Positions 7,074-16,032 of a stretch of 20,293 nt of DNA are shown here, one piece after another; within the stretch, counting starts at the first letter, position 1; the number at the start of each line of letters is the position of its first letter. Location of the stretch: positions 1 through 20,293 of the forward strand of contig CAMORE010000023.1 of NCBI GenBank assembly GCA_946623365.1. Direction: 5' to 3'. Below the pieces are notes generated by a model. That model saw only the letters and a list, made by a program, of their open reading frames with translations, made no database searches and had not been told where the DNA came from. The stretch is from an uncultured Acinetobacter sp. Its GTDB lineage: Bacteria; Cyanobacteriota; Vampirovibrionia; Gastranaerophilales; Gastranaerophilaceae. The position numbers and the translations under genes are program-made.

Positions 7074-7103
7074 TTGATATATTCTTGTGTTAACTGGTAT
7101 AAT
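7074..7103 (+). promoter_or_regulatory. Promoter of comF
   Basis: TTGATA (7074-7079), an 18-nt spacer and TATAAT (7098-7103) with an extended TGG just before it. The ATG at 7112 follows 8 nt after the -10 box and no ribosome site precedes it, so the transcript should be leaderless or nearly so. Confidence 0.65.
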
Positions 7104-7111
7104 CGCATTGT

Positions 7112-7750
7112 ATGAAAAAGATTTTAAACCTCCTGTTAGATTTAATCTACAGGAAAAAGTGTTATTTCTGCGGAAAGTCTAAACAGTCCGTTAAAATGTG
7201 TTCGGATTGTTATAATGAACTTTTGTTCTCCGATGTTAACGTAAATCGTATTATTGACGGAGTTGATATATACACGTGCGGAATTTATGAAAAAAATTTG
7301 CAGAAATTAATTAGGGGATTAAAATATCACAAACAGAAAGAATTAGGATTTTATCTGGCAAAATTTATGTATGAATATTTAACGAAAGTTGGTCTAAGCG
7401 GAAACTTTCAAATTGTTCCTGTACCGTTGCATAAAAACAGAGTAAAACAAAGAAAATATAATCATATGGAAATTGTAGCCGAAGAATTAGCTAAATTATC
7501 AGGTTTTACAGTTAATTTTGAACTTATTAAGCGAGTAAAAGATACGAAACCCCAATACAAATTATCCAGAAAAGAACGGCTAAAAAACCTTAGTAATGCA
7601 TTTGAGGTGGATAAAACAAAACTGCTTGATATGCCTGTATTAATCATTGATGATATTTGTACTACAGGCTCTACTTTTGAAGAAATGATAAAAGTGCTTA
7701 AGCAAGAAGGAATAAAGGATATTGTATGTTTAGCATCTTCAAATCCTTAG
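7112..7750 (+). CDS. comF: ComF-family phosphoribosyltransferase-like protein
   Basis: ComF-family protein of 212 residues, the usual length. In naturally transformable bacteria ComF supports inward DNA transport and single-strand processing in the cytoplasm. The N-terminal zinc ribbon is present: CYFC at 17-20 and CSDC at 30-33. A phosphoribosyltransferase-like domain follows, with IVPVPLHKNRVKQRKYNH and the PRPP-type loop IIDDICTTGST around Asp180-Asp181. The gene starts at ATG 7112 directly after its promoter, without a Shine-Dalgarno. No other competence gene is in the window, so a role in transformation here is inferred from the family. It is divergent from the polymerase operon. Confidence 0.93.
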   Translation: MKKILNLLLDLIYRKKCYFCGKSKQSVKMCSDCYNELLFSDVNVNRIIDGVDIYTCGIYEKNLQKLIRGLKYHKQKELGFYLAKFMYEYLTKVGLSGNFQIVPVPLHKNRVKQRKYNHMEIVAEELAKLSGFTVNFELIKRVKDTKPQYKLSRKERLKNLSNAFEVDKTKLLDMPVLIIDDICTTGSTFEEMIKVLKQEGIKDIVCLASSNP

Positions 7751-7982
7751 GAGATTGTTGACTTTTCTATTACAAAAATATTTAAACTCCTTCTCCCTTT
7801 GTGCATAATTGTTCTGCTTATTTTTTATTCTCATGATTAAACAAAAATCATTAATAATCAGTTGGATTGATTTTACTTAATTTGTCTCGCAATTATACAT
7901 ATCAAACAATTATTAATTTATAATTAATTTTTCTTGATTTTTTCAAAATAACATTAAAATAATAATGTACGGAGTTAAAAAT

Positions 7983-10577
7983 ATGATTAATTTTGAAAAG
8001 TTTACTAATTATTCTCAAGAAATAATATTTGCAGCGAATGCAAAAAAAGATTTTTATAAAAATACAGAGGTTCAGCCGGAACATATAATGATGGCAATGG
8101 TAGAAGACAAAGGAATTGCTAAAGATTATTTAGAAGAGTTAAAACTTTTAAACCAAAGTTTTATTAACGAAATTGTTGCAAAGATTAAATCATTTCCGAC
8201 TATTGCATCACCTTCAGGCAGCCAGCAAGTATTTTTATCAAGAGATACAAATACGCTTTTAGAGATTGCAACGCAAGAAGCAGAAACTCTGAAAGATGAA
8301 TTTATAGGTATAGAATGTATATTAATTGCAATGACAAAATTGGAAGGAGGAGTAAATATCACTGAATTATTAAAAAAATTCGGTGTAAGTACAAATTCTG
8401 TTTTGAATGCAATGAAAAAAATAAGAGGTAATAAAAAAGTGGACACAAAAAATGCTGAAGAAAATATGAAGGCTCTTGAAAAATATTCAACAGACCTTAC
8501 AGAGCGTGCTCGTAAAGGGAAATTAGACCCTGTAATAGGCAGAGATGAAGAAGTAAGAAGAATTATTCAAGTGTTGAACAGAAGAACAAAAAATAACCCT
8601 GTTTTAATCGGAGAACCGGGAGTCGGTAAAACCGCTATAGTTGAAGGATTGGCTCAAAGAATAATAAGAGGCGATGTTCCCGAAAGCTTAAAAGATGTAA
8701 AACTTATTTCTCTTGATTTAGGTGCATTGGTTGCCGGGGCAAAATTCAGAGGAGAATTTGAAGAAAGATTAAAAGCTGTTTTAAAGGAAGTTCAGGAATC
8801 TAACGGCGAAATAGTTATGTTTATTGATGAGCTTCATACTGTTGTAGGAGCAGGCGCAACGGAAGGTTCAATGGATGCAGGAAATCTTCTTAAACCAATG
8901 CTTGCAAGAGGTGAACTCAGAACAATTGGTGCAACTACGGTAAACGAATACAGAAAATATATAGAAAAAGACCCTGCTCTTGAACGTCGTTTTCAGCCTG
9001 TTCTTGTAGATGAACCATCAGTAGAGGATACTATTTCAATCTTAAGAGGATTAAAAGGGAAATATGAGGTTCACCATGGCGTTCGTATATTAGACAGTGC
9101 TCTTATTGCAGCTGCACAGCTTTCTGACAGATATATTACGGACAGATTTCTTCCTGATAAGGCAATTGACTTGATTGATGAAGCAGCATCTGCTCTTCGT
9201 ATAGAGATTGATTCTATGCCGGAAGAAATTGATGTAATGATGAGACAAAAAATTCAGCTTGAAATCGAAAGGGAAGCGCTTAAAAAAGAAACTTCGCCTG
9301 AAAGTATTGCAAAGATTGATAAATTAACTTCCGAGATTAATGAACTTAGCGGTAAAATTGATACCATGAAGGCACAATGGGAAGTTGAAAAGAATACGAT
9401 TACAGGTGAAGCAGGAATAAAAGAAGAAATAGATAAGGTTAAAACTAAAATTGCAGAAGCTGAACGTAATACGGACTTACAAACAGCCGCTGAACTTAAA
9501 TACGGAAAATTAATGGAATTGGAGAAAAAGCTTCAATCTATCCAAGGTAAGGAAAAAAGTGAAAACCGCTTATTGAAAGAAGAAATTGATGGTGATGATA
9601 TAGCAGCAATTGTTTCAAAGTGGACCGGAATTCCTGTTACCAAGCTTGTAGAATCCGAAATGCAAAAACTTCTGAGGATGGAAGATGTGTTACATAAAAG
9701 ACTTATTGGTCAGGAAGAAGCAGTTAATACTGTTTCTGATGCAATTCGTCGTGCTCGTTCAGGATTGAAAGATCCGAAACGCCCGATAGGAACATTTATT
9801 TTCTTAGGCCCGACAGGTGTCGGTAAAACCGAACTTGCAAAAACGTTAGCTGAATTTTTATTCAATGATGAAGAGGCAATCGTAAGAATTGATATGTCTG
9901 AATATATGGAAAAACATAATGTTGCTCGTTTGGTTGGAGCGCCTCCGGGATATGTCGGGTATGAGGAAGGCGGACAATTAACGGAAGCTGTCAGAAGAAA
10001 ACCGTATTCAGTAGTACTATTTGATGAAATTGAAAAGGCACACCCTGACGTGTTCAATATAATGCTTCAAATATTTGATGACGGAAGACTTACTGATTCC
10101 AAGGGCAGAACTGTTGATTTTAAAAATACAGTAATCATTATGACTTCAAATATCGGCAGCGATATTATCTTAGAAGATTCTATTAATAATGCAGGCTCTA
10201 ATTTTGAAGAAACAAAAGAAAAAGTTAATGCTGTCATGAGAGAGCGTTTTAAACCTGAATTCTTGAACAGAGTTGATGAAACAATCTTCTTCAAAGGTCT
10301 GACTATGGGACAGTTGGCATCAATAGTAGATATTCAAATAGAAAACTTGAGAAAGCTGTTAAAGGATCACAATATGACTTGTGAAATAACGGATGATGCA
10401 AAAGAATTTTTGGCTCGCAGAGGCTTTAATCCAATTTATGGAGCAAGACCTTTAAAACGAGTTATAAGACAACTTGTAGAAAATCCTTTATCAAAACTTA
10501 TTTTGAGTCAGAAATTTATTGATGGAGATTGTATAAAAATAGATATTAAAGACGATGAGCTGGTTTTTGATAAATAG
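7983..10577 (+). CDS. clpB: ClpB protein disaggregase
   Basis: ClpB is a hexameric AAA+ chaperone that rescues aggregated proteins together with DnaK. The 864 residues match the family. In order: Clp N-terminal repeats (about 1-145), first ATPase domain with Walker A GEPGVGKTA starting at 210 and Walker B FIDELH with Asp282-Glu283, a coiled-coil middle domain (about 400-530) that separates ClpB from ClpA and ClpC, second Walker A GPTGVGKTE starting at 609 and Walker B LFDEIEKA with Asp681-Glu682, then the C-terminal GARPLKRVI segment. The ATG at 7983 has GGAG 8 nt upstream; the in-frame ATG at 7965 has none and adds six unmatched residues. I see no CIRCE element in the 232-bp upstream gap, and only a weak -35/-10 pair near 7934-7960. 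Confidence 0.97.
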   Translation: MINFEKFTNYSQEIIFAANAKKDFYKNTEVQPEHIMMAMVEDKGIAKDYLEELKLLNQSFINEIVAKIKSFPTIASPSGSQQVFLSRDTNTLLEIATQEAETLKDEFIGIECILIAMTKLEGGVNITELLKKFGVSTNSVLNAMKKIRGNKKVDTKNAEENMKALEKYSTDLTERARKGKLDPVIGRDEEVRRIIQVLNRRTKNNPVLIGEPGVGKTAIVEGLAQRIIRGDVPESLKDVKLISLDLGALVAGAKFRGEFEERLKAVLKEVQESNGEIVMFIDELHTVVGAGATEGSMDAGNLLKPMLARGELRTIGATTVNEYRKYIEKDPALERRFQPVLVDEPSVEDTISILRGLKGKYEVHHGVRILDSALIAAAQLSDRYITDRFLPDKAIDLIDEAASALRIEIDSMPEEIDVMMRQKIQLEIEREALKKETSPESIAKIDKLTSEINELSGKIDTMKAQWEVEKNTITGEAGIKEEIDKVKTKIAEAERNTDLQTAAELKYGKLMELEKKLQSIQGKEKSENRLLKEEIDGDDIAAIVSKWTGIPVTKLVESEMQKLLRMEDVLHKRLIGQEEAVNTVSDAIRRARSGLKDPKRPIGTFIFLGPTGVGKTELAKTLAEFLFNDEEAIVRIDMSEYMEKHNVARLVGAPPGYVGYEEGGQLTEAVRRKPYSVVLFDEIEKAHPDVFNIMLQIFDDGRLTDSKGRTVDFKNTVIIMTSNIGSDIILEDSINNAGSNFEETKEKVNAVMRERFKPEFLNRVDETIFFKGLTMGQLASIVDIQIENLRKLLKDHNMTCEITDDAKEFLARRGFNPIYGARPLKRVIRQLVENPLSKLILSQKFIDGDCIKIDIKDDELVFDK

Positions 10578-10683
10578 CCTTTAATATATACAACATCATT
10601 AATTATTTATGGCATAACAAATAACCAAGGTGATTATATAAGAGTTATCAAAAAATTAAAAGTAGAAATTTAACATAACAAAA

Positions 10684-13440
10684 TTATTTTATTCGTTTTA
10701 AAGATGATAAAAAGTTATAATTTAAAATATCACCATCTATTTTTGTTAAGAATACTTGAGCTCTGTCTTCACCTGATTCAAGCTTGGGAATCATTGAAAG
10801 CTCGTTTGCATAATAATTACTTTCATTTCTGGCACTTATAGATAACTTTGAAGCGATGGAATTTAGAGATATATTTCTAAGAAAACCGGCAAAACCTTTT
10901 CCTCTATCAGAAAATTTAGTGTAAATTCTCAGCATAGCATCATTAGTAGAGAGGTCATATCTTCCTATAATAAATGTAGCAAGCTCAGGTGCGGCAGACT
11001 TAATTTTCATCAATTTTATTATATTGTCCTCAAGCTTCATCTCACCTGTAATATCGTCAAAGCTTCCGTCCGGAATTGTAACTAAATCTGCCAAAAGTGA
11101 CGGACTAATCATTGCAAGCGGATTTCTGAATAATGAAGCTACTTTTAAAATGTATTCTACGTAACCTACAGAGCCTATGGTTCCATTCTTAACGTTAAAT
11201 TTAATATCTCCGTTTAACTTAAGAGTTTCATCTGTATTTAAATCCAATAAACCTTTTGCTTTTCCGCTGATTTGGCGCGGCAAATTTAGTATTGATGTTG
11301 CCATAATATTTGAATCCACATCTTTAACTCCTAAACGAATATGGAACTTTCTGTTAATCAAATCCGCATTTAACCTAAGAGTAGATATACCGTCTGCAAT
11401 ATCAAATCTGTTAGATTTTAAATTTAGGATGCCGTTTCTGTCAAGTGTCATGTCAGCATGTATATTCCCGAAATTAATTTCTTTATATACTCCCTTTAAT
11501 AGATTTAAAGAACATTTTTCAATAACTATTAAACCCTTTTGGAAAGGCGGCATGATTTCGGAATTTTCTTCATTCTCTACGCCTTTTGAAACAAATGCTT
11601 TTTCTGCATTTGTTGTATCGTTGTTTCCTTGCCCCTGCTCTAAAATTTTTTCAACATCAATGTTGTCAACTTTCAAATTAACATCTTTTACTATAATCGG
11701 CAATTTCAGTTCATTTAGTATATATCCGTCAAAAGTATATTGTTCCCGTCTGAAACGTCCTTCTGACTTAAGTGCAATTCTATTTCCTTCTGCTTTTAAT
11801 TTAGCTGAACGAATAAACAACCTTTGAGCAGGGATTACAACTTTATCAAGTTCAAATTCTCCCTTCATAATAGGGAATGTTCCATGGTTATCTATATGCA
11901 TATTTCCTGATACATTACCTTTTTTGAATATATTTTGACATGTAATAAAATTTAAAAATTCACTTGGAAGGGCTCGAGGCATGTCAATATCTAAGTCTAA
12001 AATTTTCATATTGTCTGCCATGTCCAAATCGCCTTTAATTTGAACAAGCGGTGTCATACCGCGTTTTAGTTCTTTTGTTATGTGATAATCTATTGTATTA
12101 ATCTTAAGTATATTTTTAATAACGCTTAAATCAACTTTAAAGAATGTTTTGTAATCCTTAAGTACCATTGATTGATTGCCGAATTTAAATCCATGGTTTT
12201 CTTTTAACAAGAAAAACCACAGTACATTAACAGAACCGTTAACCGATTTTATAACAAGTTTTGACATTGAGTCTCCAACTATTTGCATTGGAGAACCAAG
12301 CATTTTGGATAAATAGTTTTTGAAAAAATCATTTGTTACAAAGATATCTGAATATAGTTTTGTGTCACAAGTTTTTTGATAGTCTTTTGTATAACCTTGA
12401 AGTTCAAGAGTATTAGTTGTTTTATTATTGTAGTAACCTTTAAAATCTTTGAAGTTTATATCTTTTTCACCAATATTAACGGTACCGCTTGTTATTTTTA
12501 CAGGCATGTTTAAAAGGGGCTTTACCTTAAAATTAACTTCATCAATTTTAATATCACCGTTTAATTTTCCTTGATTTAATTTAACATTAAAATCGACTTT
12601 TCCGTTAATATCTTTTACCGGCTCCAGCATTTGACTGCCGTTTGCAACTACAAGATTTGAGTTTACAATGTCTGCAATATCTTTTGCACTAAAATCATTA
12701 GCCGAGATACAAAATTCGTATTTTCCTTTATTTGTCATAAAGGCATTAATTAAAATTTTTGACTGCTCTATATCAATTGGAAAATCTTTTATGTAAGCAA
12801 CGTGGTTTTCCATAAAAATACGGTTTTGGTCGTTGGCGGAAATCGATATATTATGTCCTGCTTTTTTTAAATCTAAGTCAAAATCAACATGCAAATATTT
12901 TCTGTCCCGCGTCCTGTCAAAAACAGCATGTTTCGCCTTTAAATCAAGCAAAAAGTCAGGTGAATGATACACAAAAGTAACATTTTTGACTCCCAAAAGT
13001 GTGTTATAAAAATCCGGATGAATAAATGATTCTTTTTTTTCTTTTTTCTTCTTATCTTTCGGCAAAAGTTTTGTTAAATTATAAGCATCAATGTATATAT
13101 CTTTTGCAAGCATTTTTTTTACAACAACTGTTCTGTGAAAAATTTGTCTTATAGAAAAAAGAGTATCTATATCGGATAAAGTAAGATAGTTTTGGCCATT
13201 TTTATCAATGGTCAAATTTTTTATTTTAAAAGAGATTTCCATTCCGGTTTTGAGCTTGACGCCATTAATTTTGACAGATGCACCGAGTGCTTTGTTTGCT
13301 TTTTTCTCAATAAAATCAGCTGTTTTTGTGCTGTTCACAATAGCCGGAATTGCATATTTATATACTATCCCAATAATAAAAATAATAATTATACTTGTTA
13401 GAGTAACAAGAAATAAAAGGTTTTTTGCTCTTTTCTTCAT
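10684..13440 (-). CDS. AsmA-like envelope protein
   Basis: A 918-residue protein with one N-terminal membrane anchor (about residues 8-30) and a long predicted periplasmic part made of repeated beta-strand segments. This is the layout of AsmA/TamB/YhdP proteins, thought to form bridges carrying phospholipid between inner and outer membranes. Family-like pieces include VKINGVKLKTG after the anchor and, in the last third, GTIGSVGYVEYILKVASLF, DGSFDDITGEMKLEDN and GRYDLSTNDAML. A Lys-rich loop (KDKKKKEKK) occurs near residue 130. It lies 36 bp after the tandem-CheW gene on the same strand. It also has TATAAT 6 nt before its ATG and no ribosome site, so it may have its own leaderless transcript. 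The exact subfamily is uncertain. Confidence 0.8.
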   Translation of the reverse strand: MKKRAKNLLFLVTLTSIIIIFIIGIVYKYAIPAIVNSTKTADFIEKKANKALGASVKINGVKLKTGMEISFKIKNLTIDKNGQNYLTLSDIDTLFSIRQIFHRTVVVKKMLAKDIYIDAYNLTKLLPKDKKKKEKKESFIHPDFYNTLLGVKNVTFVYHSPDFLLDLKAKHAVFDRTRDRKYLHVDFDLDLKKAGHNISISANDQNRIFMENHVAYIKDFPIDIEQSKILINAFMTNKGKYEFCISANDFSAKDIADIVNSNLVVANGSQMLEPVKDINGKVDFNVKLNQGKLNGDIKIDEVNFKVKPLLNMPVKITSGTVNIGEKDINFKDFKGYYNNKTTNTLELQGYTKDYQKTCDTKLYSDIFVTNDFFKNYLSKMLGSPMQIVGDSMSKLVIKSVNGSVNVLWFFLLKENHGFKFGNQSMVLKDYKTFFKVDLSVIKNILKINTIDYHITKELKRGMTPLVQIKGDLDMADNMKILDLDIDMPRALPSEFLNFITCQNIFKKGNVSGNMHIDNHGTFPIMKGEFELDKVVIPAQRLFIRSAKLKAEGNRIALKSEGRFRREQYTFDGYILNELKLPIIVKDVNLKVDNIDVEKILEQGQGNNDTTNAEKAFVSKGVENEENSEIMPPFQKGLIVIEKCSLNLLKGVYKEINFGNIHADMTLDRNGILNLKSNRFDIADGISTLRLNADLINRKFHIRLGVKDVDSNIMATSILNLPRQISGKAKGLLDLNTDETLKLNGDIKFNVKNGTIGSVGYVEYILKVASLFRNPLAMISPSLLADLVTIPDGSFDDITGEMKLEDNIIKLMKIKSAAPELATFIIGRYDLSTNDAMLRIYTKFSDRGKGFAGFLRNISLNSIASKLSISARNESNYYANELSMIPKLESGEDRAQVFLTKIDGDILNYNFLSSLKRIK

Positions 13441-13446
13441 ATAAAA

Positions 13447-13452
13447 ATTATA
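13447..13452 (-). promoter_or_regulatory. -10 box directly before the AsmA-like gene
   Basis: On the minus strand TATAAT (13452-13447) stands 6 nt before the ATG at 13440, within the 36-bp gap after the tandem-CheW gene. No convincing -35 lies 16-18 nt upstream. There is no Shine-Dalgarno. It matches the spacing seen for the tolC-like gene and comF. Confidence 0.4.
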
Positions 13453-13476
13453 GACTAAAAACAGAATATGTGTATT

Positions 13477-14490
13477 TTACATATCGGCTACAATTATTTT
13501 TTTATCTGTAAAAATTTTTTCTACATTAATTATGGTGTAAAGAGTCTCATGATTTATAAATTCCGCTGTGTAATAACTTTCATTTGGAGATTCTTTAATC
13601 TTGTCTTCTGATACATCAAATAACTCATTTATTCTGTCTATTAAAAAGGCTAAATCCATATCATTATGATTGACAATTATTACCGGAGTTTTACCCGAGT
13701 CCGTTTTGACAGAAGCATCATTATTTAAATTTAAGAATTTTTTTAAATTTAAAACCGTAATATAATCTCCTCTTAAATTCATAATTCCTTCTATAAAATT
13801 AGGAGTTCCGGGGACATAGGTTATGGAAGTATCTTTTAAAACTTCTTTTACCGAATCAAGCGGAATACAGTAAAAATCATTATTTAAATTAAAAGAAATC
13901 AGCTTTCGTTTTGCATGTAATTCTTCCTTTACAAGTGAAAGGCTCGATTTTTCAGCCATTTCCTGCATTCTTTTTTTCATTATACTAACAGAATTCGCAT
14001 CCTTAGGAAATAACGATGTAATATCTGTTTCAGCGGTTTGGATATTACTTTTAAGTAAATTTTCAAGAGAATATATGTTTATAATAAATATAGTATCCTG
14101 TTTATGTTTATAAATTGAATCAATTATTGTTTTATTATCAACAAAAGGTATCGTGTCAATATTTGATGATTCAAACGGCATTATACCAATTATTTTTTCG
14201 GTAATAATTCCCAATATGGTTTCATCTGTTTTTACAATTAAAAGTTCATTATTGGCAGAATACTTGTCAACATTAATATTCAAATAAAATCTTATATCAA
14301 TTACATTAATTACAAAATTATTGTATTTTAGTAAACCTACAATGTTGTTTGGCAGCTTCTGAGGATAATCCAGTTCCGGCAGCTTCATAATCTCAAGAAC
14401 ATTTGCTGTATTTACGGCATATTTATTATTACCGAGTATAAAATACAGGTGAGTATTTTTCTTTTGTTCTATATAATTTAATTCATTCAT
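13477..14490 (-). CDS. Tandem-CheW coupling protein
   Basis: A 337-residue cytoplasmic protein with two CheW domains. Domain 1 (about 12-150) has YFILGNNKYAVNTANVLEIMKLPEL and the core IVGLLKYNNFVINVIDIRFYL. Domain 2 (about 185-335) has LISFNLNNDFYCIPLDSVKEVL and the more canonical FIEGIMNLRGDYITVLNLKKFL. CheW links chemoreceptors to CheA in signalling arrays. Two linked modules could bridge neighbouring receptor/kinase units, or one may have diverged: domain 1 lacks the NLRG motif and has GLLKYNN there. There is no receiver domain, so it is not CheV. An AAGGA ribosome site sits inside the end of the diguanylate cyclase gene, whose stop is 3 bp away, so the two are translationally coupled. 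Confidence 0.9.
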   Translation of the reverse strand: MNELNYIEQKKNTHLYFILGNNKYAVNTANVLEIMKLPELDYPQKLPNNIVGLLKYNNFVINVIDIRFYLNINVDKYSANNELLIVKTDETILGIITEKIIGIMPFESSNIDTIPFVDNKTIIDSIYKHKQDTIFIINIYSLENLLKSNIQTAETDITSLFPKDANSVSIMKKRMQEMAEKSSLSLVKEELHAKRKLISFNLNNDFYCIPLDSVKEVLKDTSITYVPGTPNFIEGIMNLRGDYITVLNLKKFLNLNNDASVKTDSGKTPVIIVNHNDMDLAFLIDRINELFDVSEDKIKESPNESYYTAEFINHETLYTIINVEKIFTDKKIIVADM

Positions 14491-14493
14491 TAT

Positions 14494-15948
14494 CTATCCT
14501 TCATAAACAATGACTCTATTTCGTCCGCTTTCTTTTGCTTTATATAAAGCCTCATCAGCAGACTTTAAAATTTCTGCGGAAGTTTTAAAATCCTGATAAT
14601 TCATCGTAAGTCCAATGCTTGCAGTAACTTTTGCTTTGATTCCGTTATAATCAAAATCAAATTCTTCTATTGAACGGCGAAGTCTTTGAACGGGTATCAA
14701 TGCTCCTTCAATATTTGTTTCAGGCATTATCATAATAAGTTCTTCTCCGCCATATCTGTACAATAAATCAGTTTTTCTGAAAGATGCTTTCATTAAATCC
14801 GCAACCGTTTTGAGTACATAGTCACCGTATTGATGTCCGTAGGTATCATTAACCTTTTTAAAAAAGTCAATATCAAGAATTGCAAGACTGAAATCCGCAG
14901 GGTGCCGTTTTGTACGGTTATGTTCTTGTTCAAGACCAAGTTCGAACTGACGTCTGTTGTATAATCCGGTGAGTCCGTCCAAGACAGACATAAATTCTTT
15001 TTCTGTATATTGATATTTCATCTTAAATATAGCAAGAAGCTCACTTATCATAATATCAAAATATCTGAATGAAGCATAATCGGCATCTGAACGAGTATAG
15101 AAACAAATTCCGCCTATTAATTTTTTATCAAAAACTAACGGAATAATTATTTTGGATTTCATATCAGAAAAAGTATAACTCATTTCTTTTCCCATAAGAA
15201 TTCTTACTACTTCAAACTTTGTGTCTCTAATGGGCTTAATGTCTTCCAGTTTTCTGAAGAAATCATATTGAATGTCAGAAAGAAGATTTTTTGATAAATT
15301 CCGTCCTAAAGTATCTATGTATAAAATATTTTCAGAAAAATCGTCCGGTGAAGCAAAGTAAATTCCTGCAACAGAGTATTCAACAAAAGAACTTAAAAGT
15401 GAAAACATTTTTTCTACTAAGATTCTTTCGTAGTTTAAAAAGTCGCTTAGATTTCTAAACTCATTTGCAAAAACCGATTTTAAAAGTAAATCATTTAAAA
15501 TAGTATTAAGCTGTGACTGAGCAGAATTCTCGTGGGTTGCATTGGCCGCAATATTAGCTTTGTATTCTTCCGTAAGAGGATATCTTCTGAGGGTGGCGTT
15601 AATGTTTTTTACTAATTCTTCCATATCAATTGACTTAGACAGAAAAAGCTGTGCTCCGGCTTTTTTCCCCCAAAAACTGTCAATTTTTTTATCAAGAATT
15701 GTTAATAAAATAACAGGTATTTTTTTTGTTTCTTCCCTGTTTTTAATAAGTCTGCAAAGTTGATATCCGTCTATTGCGGGCATCATAATATCGGAAAGAA
15801 CAAGATCAGGTATAAATTCAAATAATTTTTTAAAGGCCTCTGCTCCGTTTGATGCGGTTTCTATTTCAAACCCATGTTGCAAAAGCCCATCCTTCAAAAA
15901 TTTTAATTGCGAATCACTATCTTCTACTAATAAAATTTTAACTGTCAT
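14494..15948 (-). CDS. REC-GAF-GGDEF response regulator, diguanylate cyclase
   Basis: A 484-residue response regulator predicted to make c-di-GMP. The receiver domain (1-120) has Glu9-Asp10, phospho-acceptor Asp53 in LSDIMMP, Thr83 and Lys105. A central region (about 160-310) resembles a GAF domain, for example IIIPLVFDKKLIGGICFYT. The GGDEF domain (about 315-480) has LTGLYNRR, DIDFFKKVNDTYGHQ and an intact active site GGEEL at 400-404. RKTD at 391-394, five residues before it, is a standard inhibitory site for c-di-GMP feedback. Phosphorylation by the divergent hybrid CheA is the obvious input, as in WspR or PleD logic. It is the first gene of the leftward operon. The ATG at 15948 has only a weak, distant ribosome site. 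Confidence 0.93.
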   Translation of the reverse strand: MTVKILLVEDSDSQLKFLKDGLLQHGFEIETASNGAEAFKKLFEFIPDLVLSDIMMPAIDGYQLCRLIKNREETKKIPVILLTILDKKIDSFWGKKAGAQLFLSKSIDMEELVKNINATLRRYPLTEEYKANIAANATHENSAQSQLNTILNDLLLKSVFANEFRNLSDFLNYERILVEKMFSLLSSFVEYSVAGIYFASPDDFSENILYIDTLGRNLSKNLLSDIQYDFFRKLEDIKPIRDTKFEVVRILMGKEMSYTFSDMKSKIIIPLVFDKKLIGGICFYTRSDADYASFRYFDIMISELLAIFKMKYQYTEKEFMSVLDGLTGLYNRRQFELGLEQEHNRTKRHPADFSLAILDIDFFKKVNDTYGHQYGDYVLKTVADLMKASFRKTDLLYRYGGEELIMIMPETNIEGALIPVQRLRRSIEEFDFDYNGIKAKVTASIGLTMNYQDFKTSAEILKSADEALYKAKESGRNRVIVYEG

Positions 15949-16032
15949 TTAAATGATATATTCCAATTTCCTAAAATTTATTATAAAATAATTATATTAT
16001 AAATTCATAAAAAAAACTATAGGAGAGAAAAA
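15949..16032. promoter_or_regulatory. Divergent promoter region of the chemosensory locus
   Basis: This 84-bp gap is almost pure A+T and separates the leftward and rightward operons. Several TATAAT-like boxes occur on both strands between 15980 and 16015, but I find no convincing -35 for either. An AGGAG ribosome site at 16020-16024 serves the GTG start of the receptor gene. Shared control of both operons is likely from layout alone. Confidence 0.45.

Noticed and set aside
7014..7111. LexA/SOS box upstream of the polymerase operon
   Set aside because: I looked for GAAC-N4-GTTC and AGTAC-type palindromes and found none convincing.
7965..7982. Upstream ATG for ClpB
   Set aside because: No ribosome site; the ATG at 7983 has GGAG at 8 nt and gives a family-like N-terminus.
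7751..7982. CIRCE or other heat-shock operator before clpB
   Set aside because: The inverted TTAGCACTC-type repeat is absent; the gap is AT-rich with only weak promoter-like boxes.
10578..10683. Terminator between convergent clpB and the AsmA-like gene
   Set aside because: Only a short imperfect hairpin (ATAACC/GGTGATTAT near 10620) is visible, without a good stem or T-run on either strand.
11177..11827. Long open frame (216 codons) on the plus strand inside the AsmA-like gene
   Set aside because: It is the antisense of a well-supported gene, rich in Phe/Ser/Leu as expected for a shadow frame, and shows no family motif.
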